A stretch of 64,000 nt of DNA from Burkholderia oklahomensis C6786. Its GTDB lineage: Bacteria > Pseudomonadota > Gammaproteobacteria > Burkholderiales > Burkholderiaceae. A model generated the notes under the pieces. That model had not been told where the DNA came from and searched no databases. It saw only the letters and a list, made by a program, of their open reading frames with translations. The DNA is taken from the NCBI RefSeq assembly GCF_000959365.1, contig NZ_CP009556.1:1674001-1738000 (forward strand), given 5' to 3'. Below are positions 54,949 through 64,000 of this stretch, piece after piece (the stretch's first letter is position 1; each line of letters opens with the position of its first letter). A program made the position numbers and the translations under genes.

Positions 54949-56244
54949 GTGGACGAGTCCTCAATCCGCGAACGGGCGGTCATGACGAAAATCGCGCGGC
55001 GGCTGATGCCGCTGCTCGTCATCATGTTCCTGATCGCGTTCATCGACCGGCAGAACGTCGGTTTCGCAAAGCTGCAGATGGTGCACGCGCTCGGGATGAC
55101 CGAGGCGTCGTACGGGCTCGGCGCGTCGCTGTTCTTCATCGGCTACCTGCTGTTCGAAGTGCCGAGCACGCTCGCGCTGCATCGGTTCGGCGCGCGCCTC
55201 TGGCTCGCGCGCATCATGATGACGTGGGGCGTGATCACGGTCCTGCTCGGCTTCACCCATTCGACGAGCGTCTTCTATGTGTTCCGCTTCATGCTCGGCG
55301 TCGCGGAGGCGGGTTTCTATCCGGGCGTCATCTATTACCTGACGCTGTGGTTCCCGCAGAGCCATCGCACGCGCGTGCTCGGGCTCTTCACGCTCGGCAG
55401 CGCGCTCGCGAACATGCTCGGCTCGCTCGCGGGCGGGCTGCTGCTGTCGCTCGACGGCCGGCTCGGGCTCGCCGGATGGCAATGGGTGTTCGTCGCGACG
55501 GGGCTGCCGGCGATCGCCGTCGCGCTCGTCGCGCTGCGCTTCTTGCCCGAGTCGGTCGAGCGCGCGACGTTCCTGTCGGACGACGAGAAGCGCCTCGTGC
55601 TCGCCGCGCTCAAGCGCGAGGCGTCGCCCGAAGCGGTGTCCGAATCGCCGTGGCGCGCGCTGATCGATCCGCGCGTGCTGATGTTCGCGCTCGCGTACAT
55701 GCTGATGTCGACGTCGCTCTACGGCGTCACGTACTGGCTGCCGACGCTGCTGAAGAGCAGCGGCGTGTCGTCGACGGCGAACGGGCTGCTGAACATGATT
55801 CCGTGGGCGATCGCGGCGCTGCTGCTGATGTGGCTGCCCGCGCGGCTCAAGCGCGAGCGGATCGTGCTGAAGGCGATGGCGGCCGTCGCGGGCGTCGGCG
55901 TCGCCGGCTTCGCGCTGAGCCTCGCGCTGCCGGGCCTGCCGCTGCGCTTCGCCGCCCTCGTGCTGGGCGGCGCGTGCATCCCGCTCCTGTATCCGTGCTT
56001 CTGGTCGCTGCCGCCGCGCTTCTTCTCCGGTGCGCGCGCCGCCGCGAGCATCGCCGCGATCAACTCGATCGGCAATCTCGGCGGCTTCTTCGCGCAAAAC
56101 CTGATGCCGTATGTCGGCAAGGTCGCGGGCAACGCGGGCGCGCCGATGCTCGTGCCCGTCGTGTGCCTCGCGACGCTCGGCGTCGGCATGCTGGCCGCCG
56201 CGTCGATGGCCGGCCGGCGGCCGCGGGCGGGTGTGACGGCGTGA
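54949..56244 (+). CDS. MFS transporter, anion:cation symporter (phthalate/tartrate permease) type
   Basis: 431 residues, 12 helices. Starts MDESSIRERAVMTKIARRLM then FLIAFIDRQNVGFAK, the family's D-R-x-N motif in helix 1; WFPQSHRTRVLGLFTLG follows in the central part. Members import tartrate, phthalate, glucarate and similar acids. The start is GTG after AAGGAG at 7 bases. It is divergent from the GntR regulator and probably controlled by it, giving two transporters for one pathway. Confidence 0.9.
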   Translation: MDESSIRERAVMTKIARRLMPLLVIMFLIAFIDRQNVGFAKLQMVHALGMTEASYGLGASLFFIGYLLFEVPSTLALHRFGARLWLARIMMTWGVITVLLGFTHSTSVFYVFRFMLGVAEAGFYPGVIYYLTLWFPQSHRTRVLGLFTLGSALANMLGSLAGGLLLSLDGRLGLAGWQWVFVATGLPAIAVALVALRFLPESVERATFLSDDEKRLVLAALKREASPEAVSESPWRALIDPRVLMFALAYMLMSTSLYGVTYWLPTLLKSSGVSSTANGLLNMIPWAIAALLLMWLPARLKRERIVLKAMAAVAGVGVAGFALSLALPGLPLRFAALVLGGACIPLLYPCFWSLPPRFFSGARAAASIAAINSIGNLGGFFAQNLMPYVGKVAGNAGAPMLVPVVCLATLGVGMLAAASMAGRRPRAGVTA

Positions 56245-56504
56245 GCGAGCGCCGCACGGCGCGGCGGCGGCGCCTCCGGCGATTTCAGGGGCGCGTCGTG
56301 ATGAATGGAGCTTGTCCGGGCGGCGTTGCGCGAGCGCGCCGCCCGGTTCGTTTTGCACGCGGGGTTCACGTGCCGCCGAGCGAGTGGTTCGAATCGTCCG
56401 GTTCGTCCGCCGCGATCTCGTCGGCGGCGCGTTTCGTGACACAATCGCGGCCACTGTCGATCTGACGGTTTCCTTTCGGCCACGACAAGCGCAACGAGGA
56501 AAAC

Positions 56505-57125
56505 TTGGCCTACAAGCTCATCGCCTTCGATTTCGACGGCACGCTCGCGGATTCGCTCGCGTGCTTTCTTCGCGCGCTGTCCGAATCCGCGCGGCAGCAC
56601 GGCTTTCGCGCGATCGACGACGCGCTGCTGCCGCAAGTCCGCGGGATGTCCGCGCGCGAGATCGTCAAGCTGCTCGGCGTGCCGCCGTGGAAGGTGCCGC
56701 GCGTCGCCGCCGACATGCGGCGGCGGATGCACGCACGCGCGGCCGACGTGCAGCTCTTTCCGGGCATCGACGCGACGCTGCGTTCGCTGGCGCGGCGCGG
56801 GACGCACGTCGCCGTCGCGACGTCGAATTCGGAGGCCGTCGTGCGCGCGATCGCGGGCCCCGCGACGTGCGCGCACATCCGGCATTTCAGCTGCGGAATC
56901 TCGCTGTTCGGCAAGGCGAGGCGCTTGCAGGCGCTCGTGCGCGCAAGCGGGTTCGCGCGCGCCGACGTGCTGTACGTCGGCGACGAAGTGCGTGACGCCG
57001 AGGCCGCGGACAAGGCGGGGATCGCGTTCAACGGCGTCGCTTGGGGGTACACCGCGCCGGATGCGCTGCAGGCGCATTGCCGGTTGCCGTTGCTCGAGCG
57101 GCCGGAGGCGTTGCTGGCGTTGTAG
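56505..57125 (+). CDS. HAD-superfamily phosphatase (PGP/Gph-like)
   Basis: 206 residues. Motif I is LIAFDFDGTLADSL (both Asp present, so phosphatase chemistry), motif II VAVATSNSEA, motif III Lys in LFGKARRL and motif IV YVGDEVRDAEAA. The cap is a small helical type as in phosphoglycolate phosphatases. The start is TTG, with GAGGAAAAC upstream, giving MAYKLIAF. Substrate unknown. Confidence 0.88.
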   Translation: MAYKLIAFDFDGTLADSLACFLRALSESARQHGFRAIDDALLPQVRGMSAREIVKLLGVPPWKVPRVAADMRRRMHARAADVQLFPGIDATLRSLARRGTHVAVATSNSEAVVRAIAGPATCAHIRHFSCGISLFGKARRLQALVRASGFARADVLYVGDEVRDAEAADKAGIAFNGVAWGYTAPDALQAHCRLPLLERPEALLAL

Positions 57126-57308
57126 ATGCGCCGACGTCGTCCGTCATGCCGTCGTCATGCCGTCGACGCGATGCGGCGCGGACGCGTCGGGCGAGGAGAC
57201 GACGGGGCGCTTCATGCGTGCGTCCGACGCTCGGGCGGGGGCTCGGGCCGCGTGCGTGTCCCGGCGACGGCAGACTGCCGTCGCGAACTGCGGCCCGCGT
57301 CGCACCGC

Positions 57309-58742
57309 TCAGGAGTCGCTTGCCGCCGCAGTCTTGCGCGGGCGGCGCGTGCGGGCGGGCGATTTGCGCGAAGCCTTCGCCGGCGCCGCTTCGGCTGCCG
57401 GTTCGCCGGCAGCGCCTGCCTCGGCTTCGCCTGCCTCGGCTTCGCCGGCCGGCGCCGCTTCGGCTGCCGTGTGCTGCCGCTCCGCCGCGTCGGCCGCTCG
57501 CGGCTTGCTCTTCTTCGCCGCAGTCTTGCGTGCACGCGAACGCGCGGGCTTCGTTGCTTCGGCTTCCTGTGCTTCACCCGTCTCGCTCGCGCGAGCCGGT
57601 TCGCGCGCCGCGTGCGCATGGTGTGCGTCGTGCGCTTCGCGGACCGCATGCGCTTCGCGCGTTTCGTCCGCCGCGCGCGCTCGACGGGCTTCGCGCGTCT
57701 CGACGAAGTCCGCGTCGGCGATGTCGGCGCCGGCTTCGCCATGGCTTTCCGCGCCCGCGGCCGTCTCGACGATCAGCGGCATCTGCTCTGGCACGCGCTT
57801 CTTCGCGCCGCGGCCCTTGCCGTGTGCCTTCTTGCTCGACGGTTTCGCGTCGGCGTGGTTTTCTTCGACAGCGGCCGCCTCGACCGGCTTCGCCGCCTCG
57901 ACGGCCATCGACTGGATCGACCGGAACACGAACGTGCCCGACTTGTCGTCGCGGCCGATCTCGAGCAGCCCGCGCGCCTGCGCTTCGTCGAGCAGGTTGC
58001 CGAACGCGCGGAAGCCGTAGTACGACTCGTTGAAGTCCGGCTTGCGGCGCTTGATCGCGCTCTTGAGCACCGACGCCCAGATCTTGCCGCTCTCGCCGCG
58101 CTCCGACGCGAGCGCGTCGAACGTCTCGACGGCGAGCGAGATCGCCTCGGCCTTGCGCGCGTCGCCGTCGTGCTTGCGCTGCTTGTCGTCGTCGGCCGCG
58201 CGCTTCGAGCCCGTGCCCGCGGTGCCCGCCGTGCGCGCGTCGCGCTTCGCGAGCGCGCGCTGCTGCTCGCGCGCGAGGTCGTCGTAGAAGATGAATTCGT
58301 CGCAGTTCGCGACGAGCAGGTCCGACGTCGAGTTCTTCACGCCGACGCCGATCACGCGCTTCGCGTTCTCGCGCAGCTTCGACACGAGCGGCGAGAAGTC
58401 AGAGTCGCCGCTGATGATGACGAACGTGTCGACGTGCGCCTTCGTGTAGCAGAGGTCGAGCGCGTCGACGACGAGCCGGATGTCCGCCGAATTCTTGCCG
58501 GACTGCCGCACGTGCGGGATTTCGATCAGCTCGAAGCTCGCTTCGTGCATCGCCGCCTTGAACGTCTTGTAGCGATCCCAATCGCAGTACGCCTTCTTGA
58601 CGACGATGCTGCCCTTCAGCAGCAGCTTCTCGAGCACGGGCTTGATGTCGAATTTCTCGAACTTCGTGTCGCGCACGCCGAGCGCGATGTTCTCGAAGTC
58701 GCAAAAGAGCGCCATGTTGACGCTGTCCTGGGGTAAGGCCAT
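57309..58742 (-). CDS. NYN (LabA/DUF88) domain protein with LOTUS/OST-HTH domain and basic Ala-rich tail
   Basis: 477 residues. NYN/PIN-like nuclease domain about 10-155: ALFCDFENIALGV with Asp15, GKNSADIRLVVDALDLCY and VIISGDSDFSPLVSKL, the acidic metal set of this family. LOTUS/OST-HTH domain about 200-275: LASERGESGKIWASVLKSAI, then RKPDFNESYYGFRAFGNLL. Residues 280-477 are a low-complexity Ala/Lys/Arg/Glu/His tail ending in histone-like KKSKPRAAD and SRKSPARTRRPRKT. The architecture suggests an RNA-acting nuclease. The ATG follows GGAGACCTC. Confidence 0.9.
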   Translation of the reverse strand: MALPQDSVNMALFCDFENIALGVRDTKFEKFDIKPVLEKLLLKGSIVVKKAYCDWDRYKTFKAAMHEASFELIEIPHVRQSGKNSADIRLVVDALDLCYTKAHVDTFVIISGDSDFSPLVSKLRENAKRVIGVGVKNSTSDLLVANCDEFIFYDDLAREQQRALAKRDARTAGTAGTGSKRAADDDKQRKHDGDARKAEAISLAVETFDALASERGESGKIWASVLKSAIKRRKPDFNESYYGFRAFGNLLDEAQARGLLEIGRDDKSGTFVFRSIQSMAVEAAKPVEAAAVEENHADAKPSSKKAHGKGRGAKKRVPEQMPLIVETAAGAESHGEAGADIADADFVETREARRARAADETREAHAVREAHDAHHAHAAREPARASETGEAQEAEATKPARSRARKTAAKKSKPRAADAAERQHTAAEAAPAGEAEAGEAEAGAAGEPAAEAAPAKASRKSPARTRRPRKTAAASDS

Positions 58743-58886
58743 GAGGTCTCCAACTGAGTGTCGGGGCGATCTTGCGATCGCGAATGGCGAACATGATAGC
58801 GGGTCGGCGCGGGGGAGCGGAAATCGGCGTGTGGCGAGGGGCGCGCTCAGGGGCGGATGGTGGGGCCGCAACGGACGTTTCGCCGC

Positions 58887-59396
58887 TCAAATCGGAAAGC
58901 TCGTCGTCGACAGAATCTCCTTCAGCACGACGAACGTCCGGATTTGCCGCACGCCGGGCAGGTACAGCAGCTGCTCGGCGTGCAGCCGGTTGAACGTGTC
59001 GCTGTCGCGCGTGCGGATCAGCATGATGTAGTCGAATTCGCCCGTCACGACATGGCACTCCATGCAGCCGGACACCTTCTGCGCGGCCTGCTCGAACGCG
59101 TCGAACGAATCGGGCGTCGAGCGGTCGAGCACGACGCCGATCATCACGAGCATCCCCGCGTTCAGCGCCTTCGGCGCGAGCAGCGCGACGATCCCGCGGA
59201 TCAGGCCCATTTCCTTCAGGCGCTCGACGCGGCGCAGGCACGCGGGCGCGCTCAGGTTCACCTTCGCGGCGAGCGCGACGTTCGAGATCGACGCATCGCG
59301 CTGCAGCGCGCGAAGGATCGCGCGATCGACACGGTCGATGTCCGCGCCGTCCGGACGGGCGACGGCCTTCGGCGTGGATTTTTTTGTTGCGCACAT
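58887..59396 (-). CDS. acdR: Lrp/AsnC-family regulator of ACC deaminase
   Basis: 169 residues. HTH: DRVDRAILRALQRDASISNV, LAAKVNLSAPACLRRVERLK, then the RAM/AsnC effector domain with VVTGEFDYIMLIRTRDSDTFN. Divergent from acdS, the arrangement known for AcdR in beta- and gamma-proteobacteria, where it activates acdS in response to ACC and LysR/FNR signals. A basic N-terminal extension (KKSTPKA) precedes the HTH. The intergenic region holds an inverted repeat at 59452-59476. Confidence 0.92.
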   Translation of the reverse strand: MCATKKSTPKAVARPDGADIDRVDRAILRALQRDASISNVALAAKVNLSAPACLRRVERLKEMGLIRGIVALLAPKALNAGMLVMIGVVLDRSTPDSFDAFEQAAQKVSGCMECHVVTGEFDYIMLIRTRDSDTFNRLHAEQLLYLPGVRQIRTFVVLKEILSTTSFPI

Positions 59397-59451
59397 GGAA
59401 TTTGATTCCTAATTTAATTAATCGAAATGCTTATACATATTCATAAAAATA

Positions 59452-59476
59452 GGTTGCTGGCAATATATTCGCAACC
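59452..59476. promoter_or_regulatory. Inverted repeat between acdR and acdS
   Basis: GGTTGC (59452-59457) and GCAACC (59471-59476) are perfect inverted halves 13 bp apart in an AT-rich patch between the divergent genes. It is a candidate Lrp-type box for AcdR. Confidence 0.55.
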
Positions 59477-59589
59477 CTGTTTTTTCCGATCGTTCTTAAC
59501 ATGGGACGTCGCGGCGGATCGCGATCGGACGTCGCGGCGCGTCGTCCGATGCGTTCGCGCGCCCGTATCTTCGATGACAGGAGCGATCG

Positions 59590-60606
59590 ATGAATCTTCA
59601 GAAATTCCCGCGTCACCCGCTGACTTTCGGCCCGACGCCGATCCAGCCGCTCAAGCGGCTCGCCGCGCATCTCGGCGGCAAGGTCGATCTGTACGCGAAG
59701 CGCGAGGATTGCAACAGCGGCCTCGCATTCGGCGGCAACAAGACGCGCAAGCTCGAATACCTGATCCCGGAAGCGCTCGCGCAAGGCTGCGACACGCTCG
59801 TGTCGATCGGCGGCATCCAGTCGAACCAGACGCGCCAGGTCGCGGCGGTCGCCGCGCATCTCGGCATGAAGTGCGTGCTCGTGCAGGAGAACTGGGTCAA
59901 TTACCACGATGCCGTCTACGATCGCGTCGGCAACATTCAGATGTCGCGGATGATGGGCGCCGACGTGCGCCTCGTGCCGGACGGCTTCGACATCGGCTTT
60001 CGCAAGAGCTGGGAGGACGCGCTCGCCGACGTTCGCGCGAACGGCGGCAAGCCGTACGCGATACCGGCCGGCTGCTCCGATCATCCGCTCGGCGGCCTCG
60101 GCTTCGTCGGCTTCGCGGAGGAGGTGCGCGCGCAGGAGGCCGAGCTCGGCTTCAAGTTCGACTACATCGTCGTGTGCTCGGTGACGGGCAGCACGCAGGC
60201 GGGGATGGTCGTCGGCTTCGCGGCCGACGGGCGCGCGGATCGCGTGATCGGCATCGACGCGTCGGCGAAGCCCGCGCAGACGCGCGAGCAGATCCTTCGG
60301 ATTGCGAAGAATACCGCCGATCGCGTCGAGCTCGGCCGCGACATCACGCGCGACGACGTCGTGCTCGACGAGCGCTTCGGCGGCCCGGAGTATGGGCTGC
60401 CGAACGCAGGCACGCTCGATGCGATCCGTCTGTGCGCGAAGCTCGAAGGCATGCTGACCGACCCCGTCTACGAAGGCAAGTCGATGCACGGGATGATCGA
60501 GAAGGTGAAGCTCGGCGAATTCCCGGCCGGCTCGAAGGTGCTGTACGCGCATCTCGGCGGCGTGCCCGCGCTGAACGCGTACAGCTTCCTGTTCCGCGAC
60601 GGCTGA
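59590..60606 (+). CDS. acdS: 1-aminocyclopropane-1-carboxylate deaminase
   Basis: 338 residues, PLP fold type II. Converts ACC, the plant ethylene precursor, to 2-oxobutanoate and ammonia. PLP Lys51 is in [11 protein letters not shown], catalytic Ser78 in [10 protein letters not shown], and the two residues that separate true ACC deaminase from D-cysteine desulfhydrase, Glu295 (DPVYEGK) and Leu322 (AHLGG), are both present. ATG follows GGAGCGATCG. Divergent from acdR. A trait of plant-associated Burkholderia. Confidence 0.96.
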   Translation: MNLQKFPRHPLTFGPTPIQPLKRLAAHLGGKVDLYAKREDCNSGLAFGGNKTRKLEYLIPEALAQGCDTLVSIGGIQSNQTRQVAAVAAHLGMKCVLVQENWVNYHDAVYDRVGNIQMSRMMGADVRLVPDGFDIGFRKSWEDALADVRANGGKPYAIPAGCSDHPLGGLGFVGFAEEVRAQEAELGFKFDYIVVCSVTGSTQAGMVVGFAADGRADRVIGIDASAKPAQTREQILRIAKNTADRVELGRDITRDDVVLDERFGGPEYGLPNAGTLDAIRLCAKLEGMLTDPVYEGKSMHGMIEKVKLGEFPAGSKVLYAHLGGVPALNAYSFLFRDG

Positions 60607-60642
60607 TCCGGCGCGCCGGGTCGTCGCCTCGGTCCGGCGCAC

Positions 60643-61125
60643 GTGTTCACGTCGGTGGACGCAGCGATGCCTTCGTGCGACGAAACGGCGGCGCGCTGGT
60701 GGCAGCCGCCGTCGTCGCCGACGCTCGTGTGCATCGTCGGCGACGACACGCTGCCCGCCGCGTGCTGCGGCGCGCTCGCGAATCGGCTTGCCGGCGTGCC
60801 GCAGGTCGCGCTGCTGAGCTGCGCCGAACCGGCGCGGCTGCACGCGCTGTGGCTCGATGCGCGATCGCGCGCGGCGTCGCGCATGCCAGCGGAAGCCGCG
60901 CAGGTCGAGCGCGCGCTCGGCAGGCTGTCGCGCGACGTGCGGCTGCTGCTGTGGTCGCAGCAGCCGGCATCGCTCGACTGGGTCGGCGGCGTGCACGGAC
61001 ATCAGACGTTCGTCGTGCGTCATTGTCCGTTGACGTGCGACGAGACCGAACTGCGGCGCGCGGCCGACGCGGCGCTCACGCTGCTGCGCTCGGCGATGCG
61101 ATTGCGGATCGACGCCGAGTATTGA
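60643..61125 (+). CDS. Hypothetical protein after acdS
   Basis: 160 residues from GTG (or 152 from ATG 60667). Soluble, alpha/beta-looking: TLVCIVGDDTLPAACCGALANRL, VRLLLWSQQPASLDWVGG, HQTFVVRHCPLTC. No family recognised. It starts 36 bp after acdS on the same strand, so it may be co-transcribed, but nothing else ties it to ACC use. Confidence 0.65.
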   Translation: MFTSVDAAMPSCDETAARWWQPPSSPTLVCIVGDDTLPAACCGALANRLAGVPQVALLSCAEPARLHALWLDARSRAASRMPAEAAQVERALGRLSRDVRLLLWSQQPASLDWVGGVHGHQTFVVRHCPLTCDETELRRAADAALTLLRSAMRLRIDAEY

Positions 61126-61315
61126 CGGATGCGCGCTGTGCGGCGTGGAATTCGGCGCGTCGGAGCGGGTGCGGCGAGCATCGCATCGACGGGCTCGATG
61201 GGCTATGGCCCGTCGACAAACGTGCGTCAAGAGGTGCGCGCCATCGGCGATCGAAGCGGCTCGGCGCGTCCGTCGTGGTCTGCGGCTCTCGGCCGCCGCG
61301 CTCCGATTGCCGCCG

Positions 61316-62176
61316 TCAAATTCCGGTCGGCGCGGCCGCTCGCCTGCCTGGCGCGAGCGCGCGCGTGTATTGCATCGGCGTCATGCCGAACGTGCGCTTG
61401 AAGTGATTGCAGAGCGCGCTTTGATCGTAGAAGCCCGACGTCAGCGCGGCGTCGGCGAGCGAGCGGCCGGCCTGCAACTCCCGCAGCGCCGCGCGCAGCC
61501 GCAGCTGGTTCAGATATGCGTGCGGCGTCAGCCCGATCACGCGGTTGAACGCGGTGATCAGCTGGAACGACGTCAGGTTCGCCGCCGCGGCGATCTGCTC
61601 GAGGCTCAGCGCATGATCGAAGCATTCGTTCATCAGGTCGAGCGCGGGCTTCAGGATCGGCAGGTTCGCCTTCGCGCCGAAGCCGAGCCCCGTCTGCAGG
61701 CCGTGGCGCGAGAACAGCGTGCCGAAGCTGCTGACGAGCAGTTCCTGCTGCAGCAGAAGATCGTCCTGTTCGTCCATCGCACGGTGCAGGGTCAGAAACT
61801 GGCCGACGAGCTGCGGATCGCCCAGCACGTTCGACGTGAAGAAGCGCGCGTGCTCCATGCCGAGCAGCGACAGCACCCGGGCGAGGCCGGCTTCCGCCAG
61901 GTAGAACGATCGATAGCGCCAGCGGCTGCTGCCGCCCATGCGCCCCGAGTGCGGCTCGCACGGATTGAACACGAGGACGGCGCTCGGCTCGGCGAGCCGC
62001 GTCTGCCCGCGGCTCTTGAACACCGAGCCGCCGACTTCGGTGACGGCGATCACGAGCGAGTCGTGCACGTGCGGTGCGTAGTCGTGCGTGGTGAAGTCGG
62101 CGAGCAGCAGGTCGACTCCGGAAATGCCGGGAGAGTGCCAGTATCGCGACTGGTTGCGACGGTCTAGTTTGGCCAC
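61316..62176 (-). CDS. AraC-family transcriptional regulator
   Basis: 286 residues. N-terminal cupin-like sensor domain (AraC_binding): DYAPHVHDSLVIAVTEVGGS and VLVFNPCEPHSGRM. C-terminal double HTH: ALSLEQIAAAANLTSFQLIT, IGLTPHAYLNQLRLRAALRE and LTSGFYDQSALCNHFKRTFG, ending MTPMQYTRAL. The start is ATG at 62176. Divergent from the AT-rich region that precedes the methyltransferase gene, which is its likely target. Confidence 0.92.
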   Translation of the reverse strand: MAKLDRRNQSRYWHSPGISGVDLLLADFTTHDYAPHVHDSLVIAVTEVGGSVFKSRGQTRLAEPSAVLVFNPCEPHSGRMGGSSRWRYRSFYLAEAGLARVLSLLGMEHARFFTSNVLGDPQLVGQFLTLHRAMDEQDDLLLQQELLVSSFGTLFSRHGLQTGLGFGAKANLPILKPALDLMNECFDHALSLEQIAAAANLTSFQLITAFNRVIGLTPHAYLNQLRLRAALRELQAGRSLADAALTSGFYDQSALCNHFKRTFGMTPMQYTRALAPGRRAAAPTGI

Positions 62177-62947
62177 GGTCGAACCCCGATTCCGATGAAA
62201 CGAAACAGCCGGCGACGGACGGTGCCGCTTCGAACGGGCCGCTTTCCGTCGTGGACGCCGGCAGGTCTTCCGATGTTGACGACGCGTGCGTACGCGTCAT
62301 GGGCGCCTCGTGCGGCACGCAAGTTCCATACCGGCGCGCCGGGCGCCGTCGACGTCGCACGCGCCATCGACGGCGACATTTTAGAGGCAATCGCCGCGGC
62401 GATGCGAAACCGCGCGCGCGACATCGCACTGCGCATTTCGCCGGCGCACGTCGAACGGCCGCTTCGCCGCGAAAACCGATCTTCTCGCATGCGATATTTT
62501 CCAGTGCAAAGCGATGCACCATAAAAACACGTTTCGACGACGAGGCACAAAACCAGTGCGAATTGATAATTGCAATGCGCGAATATGGATCGATGATTAA
62601 AGGCGGTGGCGCGATCAAGAATAATCGTCAGTGGTAATTTGGCGGCCTATTTAGGAATGGTCGGCTTGTGTCTATGGAATCATTTTCGATTCATAAGTCG
62701 ATTCACATAAGCGCGGCGGTCATTCCCGATTCGCATGGCCGATTTGTGTCGCGGAATTCGTGTTCCACCGGCGCGGCGGCCGTGAGTCGGAGCAGGGCGG
62801 AACGGCGCTTTGCGCGGCGCGCACGCATGCGTCGCCATTCTTTATCGACGAAATCGTCGTCCTGCAATTTTATCCAATACAGATAATTAAGGCCGCCATA
62901 GTTTTGGCGCCGAGGGTCCTGCATTTAAAACTCAAAAAGAGGTCGCC
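62177..62947. other. 771-bp AT-rich intergenic region
   Basis: About 62520-62950 is AT-rich; no gene is supported on either strand. It lies between the AraC regulator and the methyltransferase and should carry both promoters. AGAGGT stands just before the methyltransferase start. Confidence 0.55.
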
Positions 62948-63937
62948 ATGCAAAACGTCGATCGTCCGACTGGTTCTTCGCTCGCAGGTGCTGCTATTTT
63001 GCTGGAAATCGGCTCCGCCTACGGAGTCGTCGATTTCATCAGACATTCGAAGGGTTTCGATGTGTCCGCGCTCGCCGAGCGCAGCGGAATCGACCGGTCG
63101 GTGATCGCCGATTATGTCGATGCGATGCGCGAAGCCGGGCTCGTGAGTCTCGTGAAAGCGGGGGAGCGCGACATCTACCGGCCGGCCGACGATTTTCCCG
63201 ACGTCGTGAACGACGTCGGCTACCTGTCGTGGGCGCTCCTCGCCTGCGCGCCGCTGCTCCTCAACGCGCGCGAATTCGCCGTCGACAATGCGCTCGCGCA
63301 GGATCGCCATCCGCGCGACGGCGGGCTCGTCGCGCGCACGTCGCAGTGGATGGGCGAACTGTCGTTTTATCCGCAGCCCGAGCGCGCGATCCTGAAGCTG
63401 CGGCCGAAGAAGATCGTCGACCTGGGATCGGGTTCAGGCGGCTTCCTGATCCGGATGCTGCACCAGCTCGACGGCGCGCGCGGCGTCGGCGTCGATCTCA
63501 GCGAGACGGCGACCGCGCAGGCGAAGCAGGCGGCGGAGGCGAACGGCTTTGCCGAGCGGCTCGAATTCCTGCATCGGCCGATCCAGTCGCTGATCGACGA
63601 TCCGACGCCGCTGAAAGGCGCGGACGTCGTGCACGCGGGCTTCGTGATGCACGACCTGCTGCCGGCCGAGGAACGCACGCTCGATGCGCTCCTCGAGACA
63701 TGCCGCGAGCACGCATCGAGCGGCACCGTCGTGATCGTCGACGCGGTGCCGTTCGCGCCGGACAAGTGGGAGCGCTCGTTTGCGGCGGCCTTCAATCATC
63801 TGCACCGGAGCTTCATGTCGCGAAGACTGCTGAGCGAAGCGCAATGGCAGCGGAAATTCGAGAAGGCCGGTTTCGGAAACGTCGTCGTGCAAACGCTCGG
63901 CCATCCCGGTGGCCGGATGATTCTGGGGAGCGCATAG
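62948..63937 (+). CDS. SAM-dependent methyltransferase with N-terminal dimerisation domain
   Basis: 329 residues. The N-terminal winged-helix-like dimerisation part (about 10-75: AAILLEIGSAYGVVDFIRHS) is followed by the Rossmann SAM domain: KKIVDLGSGSGGFLIRML, GVDLSETATAQAKQAAEA and VVHAGFVMHDLLPAEE, typical of small-molecule O- or C-methyltransferases of secondary metabolism. Another gene starts 54 bp later, so this may begin a biosynthetic operon that leaves the window. Substrate unknown. Confidence 0.88.
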   Translation: MQNVDRPTGSSLAGAAILLEIGSAYGVVDFIRHSKGFDVSALAERSGIDRSVIADYVDAMREAGLVSLVKAGERDIYRPADDFPDVVNDVGYLSWALLACAPLLLNAREFAVDNALAQDRHPRDGGLVARTSQWMGELSFYPQPERAILKLRPKKIVDLGSGSGGFLIRMLHQLDGARGVGVDLSETATAQAKQAAEANGFAERLEFLHRPIQSLIDDPTPLKGADVVHAGFVMHDLLPAEERTLDALLETCREHASSGTVVIVDAVPFAPDKWERSFAAAFNHLHRSFMSRRLLSEAQWQRKFEKAGFGNVVVQTLGHPGGRMILGSA

Positions 63938-63991
63938 GGGAGCTGTTCTTCGTTGTCTTGGGCCGATGTAGTCATTTTCGAGGAGTGTGTC

Positions 63992-64000
63992 ATGTCGATC
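63992..64000 (+). CDS. Start of a further gene, cut by the window end
   Basis: ATGTCGATC (Met-Ser-Ile) at the window's last nine bases is preceded by GAGGAG at 7 bases. Too little is present to identify it; spacing suggests it is co-transcribed with the methyltransferase. Confidence 0.6.

Noticed and set aside
62703..62924. 73-codon minus-strand frame in the AT-rich region before the methyltransferase
   Set aside because: Some protein-like start, but no ribosome site or family and it lies where promoters must be.

Overview
The window is high-GC (long stretches of codons ending in G or C), dense in genes, and has gene content typical of the second chromosome of the Burkholderia pseudomallei / thailandensis group: a rhlA-rhlB-efflux-rhlC-outer-membrane-emrA rhamnolipid operon, soxBDAG, betIBA, ACC deaminase with its Lrp-type regulator, an S21 paralogue beside a cold-shock gene, and many short tandem repeats. 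The species assignment is inference from gene content; no rRNA, tRNA, IS element, prophage or CRISPR array is visible.

Layout. 1-6.6 kb: the 3' end of an L-serine dehydratase gene followed by soxB, a seven-copy 49-bp palindromic array, soxD-soxA-soxG and a FolB-like gene. 6.6-12.4 kb: small genes, including a TGA-split one, an S21 paralogue with a TTG start, a cold-shock gene with its promoter and structured leader, a DUF3761 protein, a cupin and a haloacid dehalogenase. 12.8-16.3 kb: 2-hydroxyacid dehydrogenase, OsmC, MFS transporter. 16.6-20 kb: a 1125-residue protein that embeds a beta-keto-acid-cleavage (BKACE/DUF849) domain. 21-25 kb: betA-betB-betI. 26-34.4 kb: rhamnolipid biosynthesis and export operon. 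34.9-37 kb: prolyl oligopeptidase.

37.3-44.7 kb is the most interesting stretch, a sulfur island. Rhodanese, serine O-acetyltransferase, an XRE regulator, a SrpI-type (family 2A) encapsulin shell and a cysteine desulfurase with a 267-residue disordered cargo-loading extension lie on the plus strand. A cytochrome b561 and a small repeat-bearing lipoprotein follow on the minus strand, then a persulfide-sensor-like ArsR repressor with a visible operator and two YeeE/YedE half-transporters. The proposed job is to take sulfur from cysteine into a protein shell, with cysteine precursor supply and sulfane handling encoded alongside.

44.8-52 kb: GNAT, DUF3079, an orphan gene under twin LexA-like boxes, a methyltransferase, a MauG/di-haem peroxidase, a metallophosphoesterase and heptanucleotide repeats. 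51.7-56.2 kb: a GntR-controlled divergent catabolic cluster (amidohydrolase and two MFS transporters) with paired operator sequences. 56.5-64 kb: HAD phosphatase, NYN-LOTUS protein, acdR/acdS, AraC regulator, and a SAM methyltransferase followed by the first codons of another gene.

Sox, serine dehydratase and Bet genes together describe choline to betaine to sarcosine to glycine to serine to pyruvate, with the betaine and dimethylglycine demethylases lying elsewhere.
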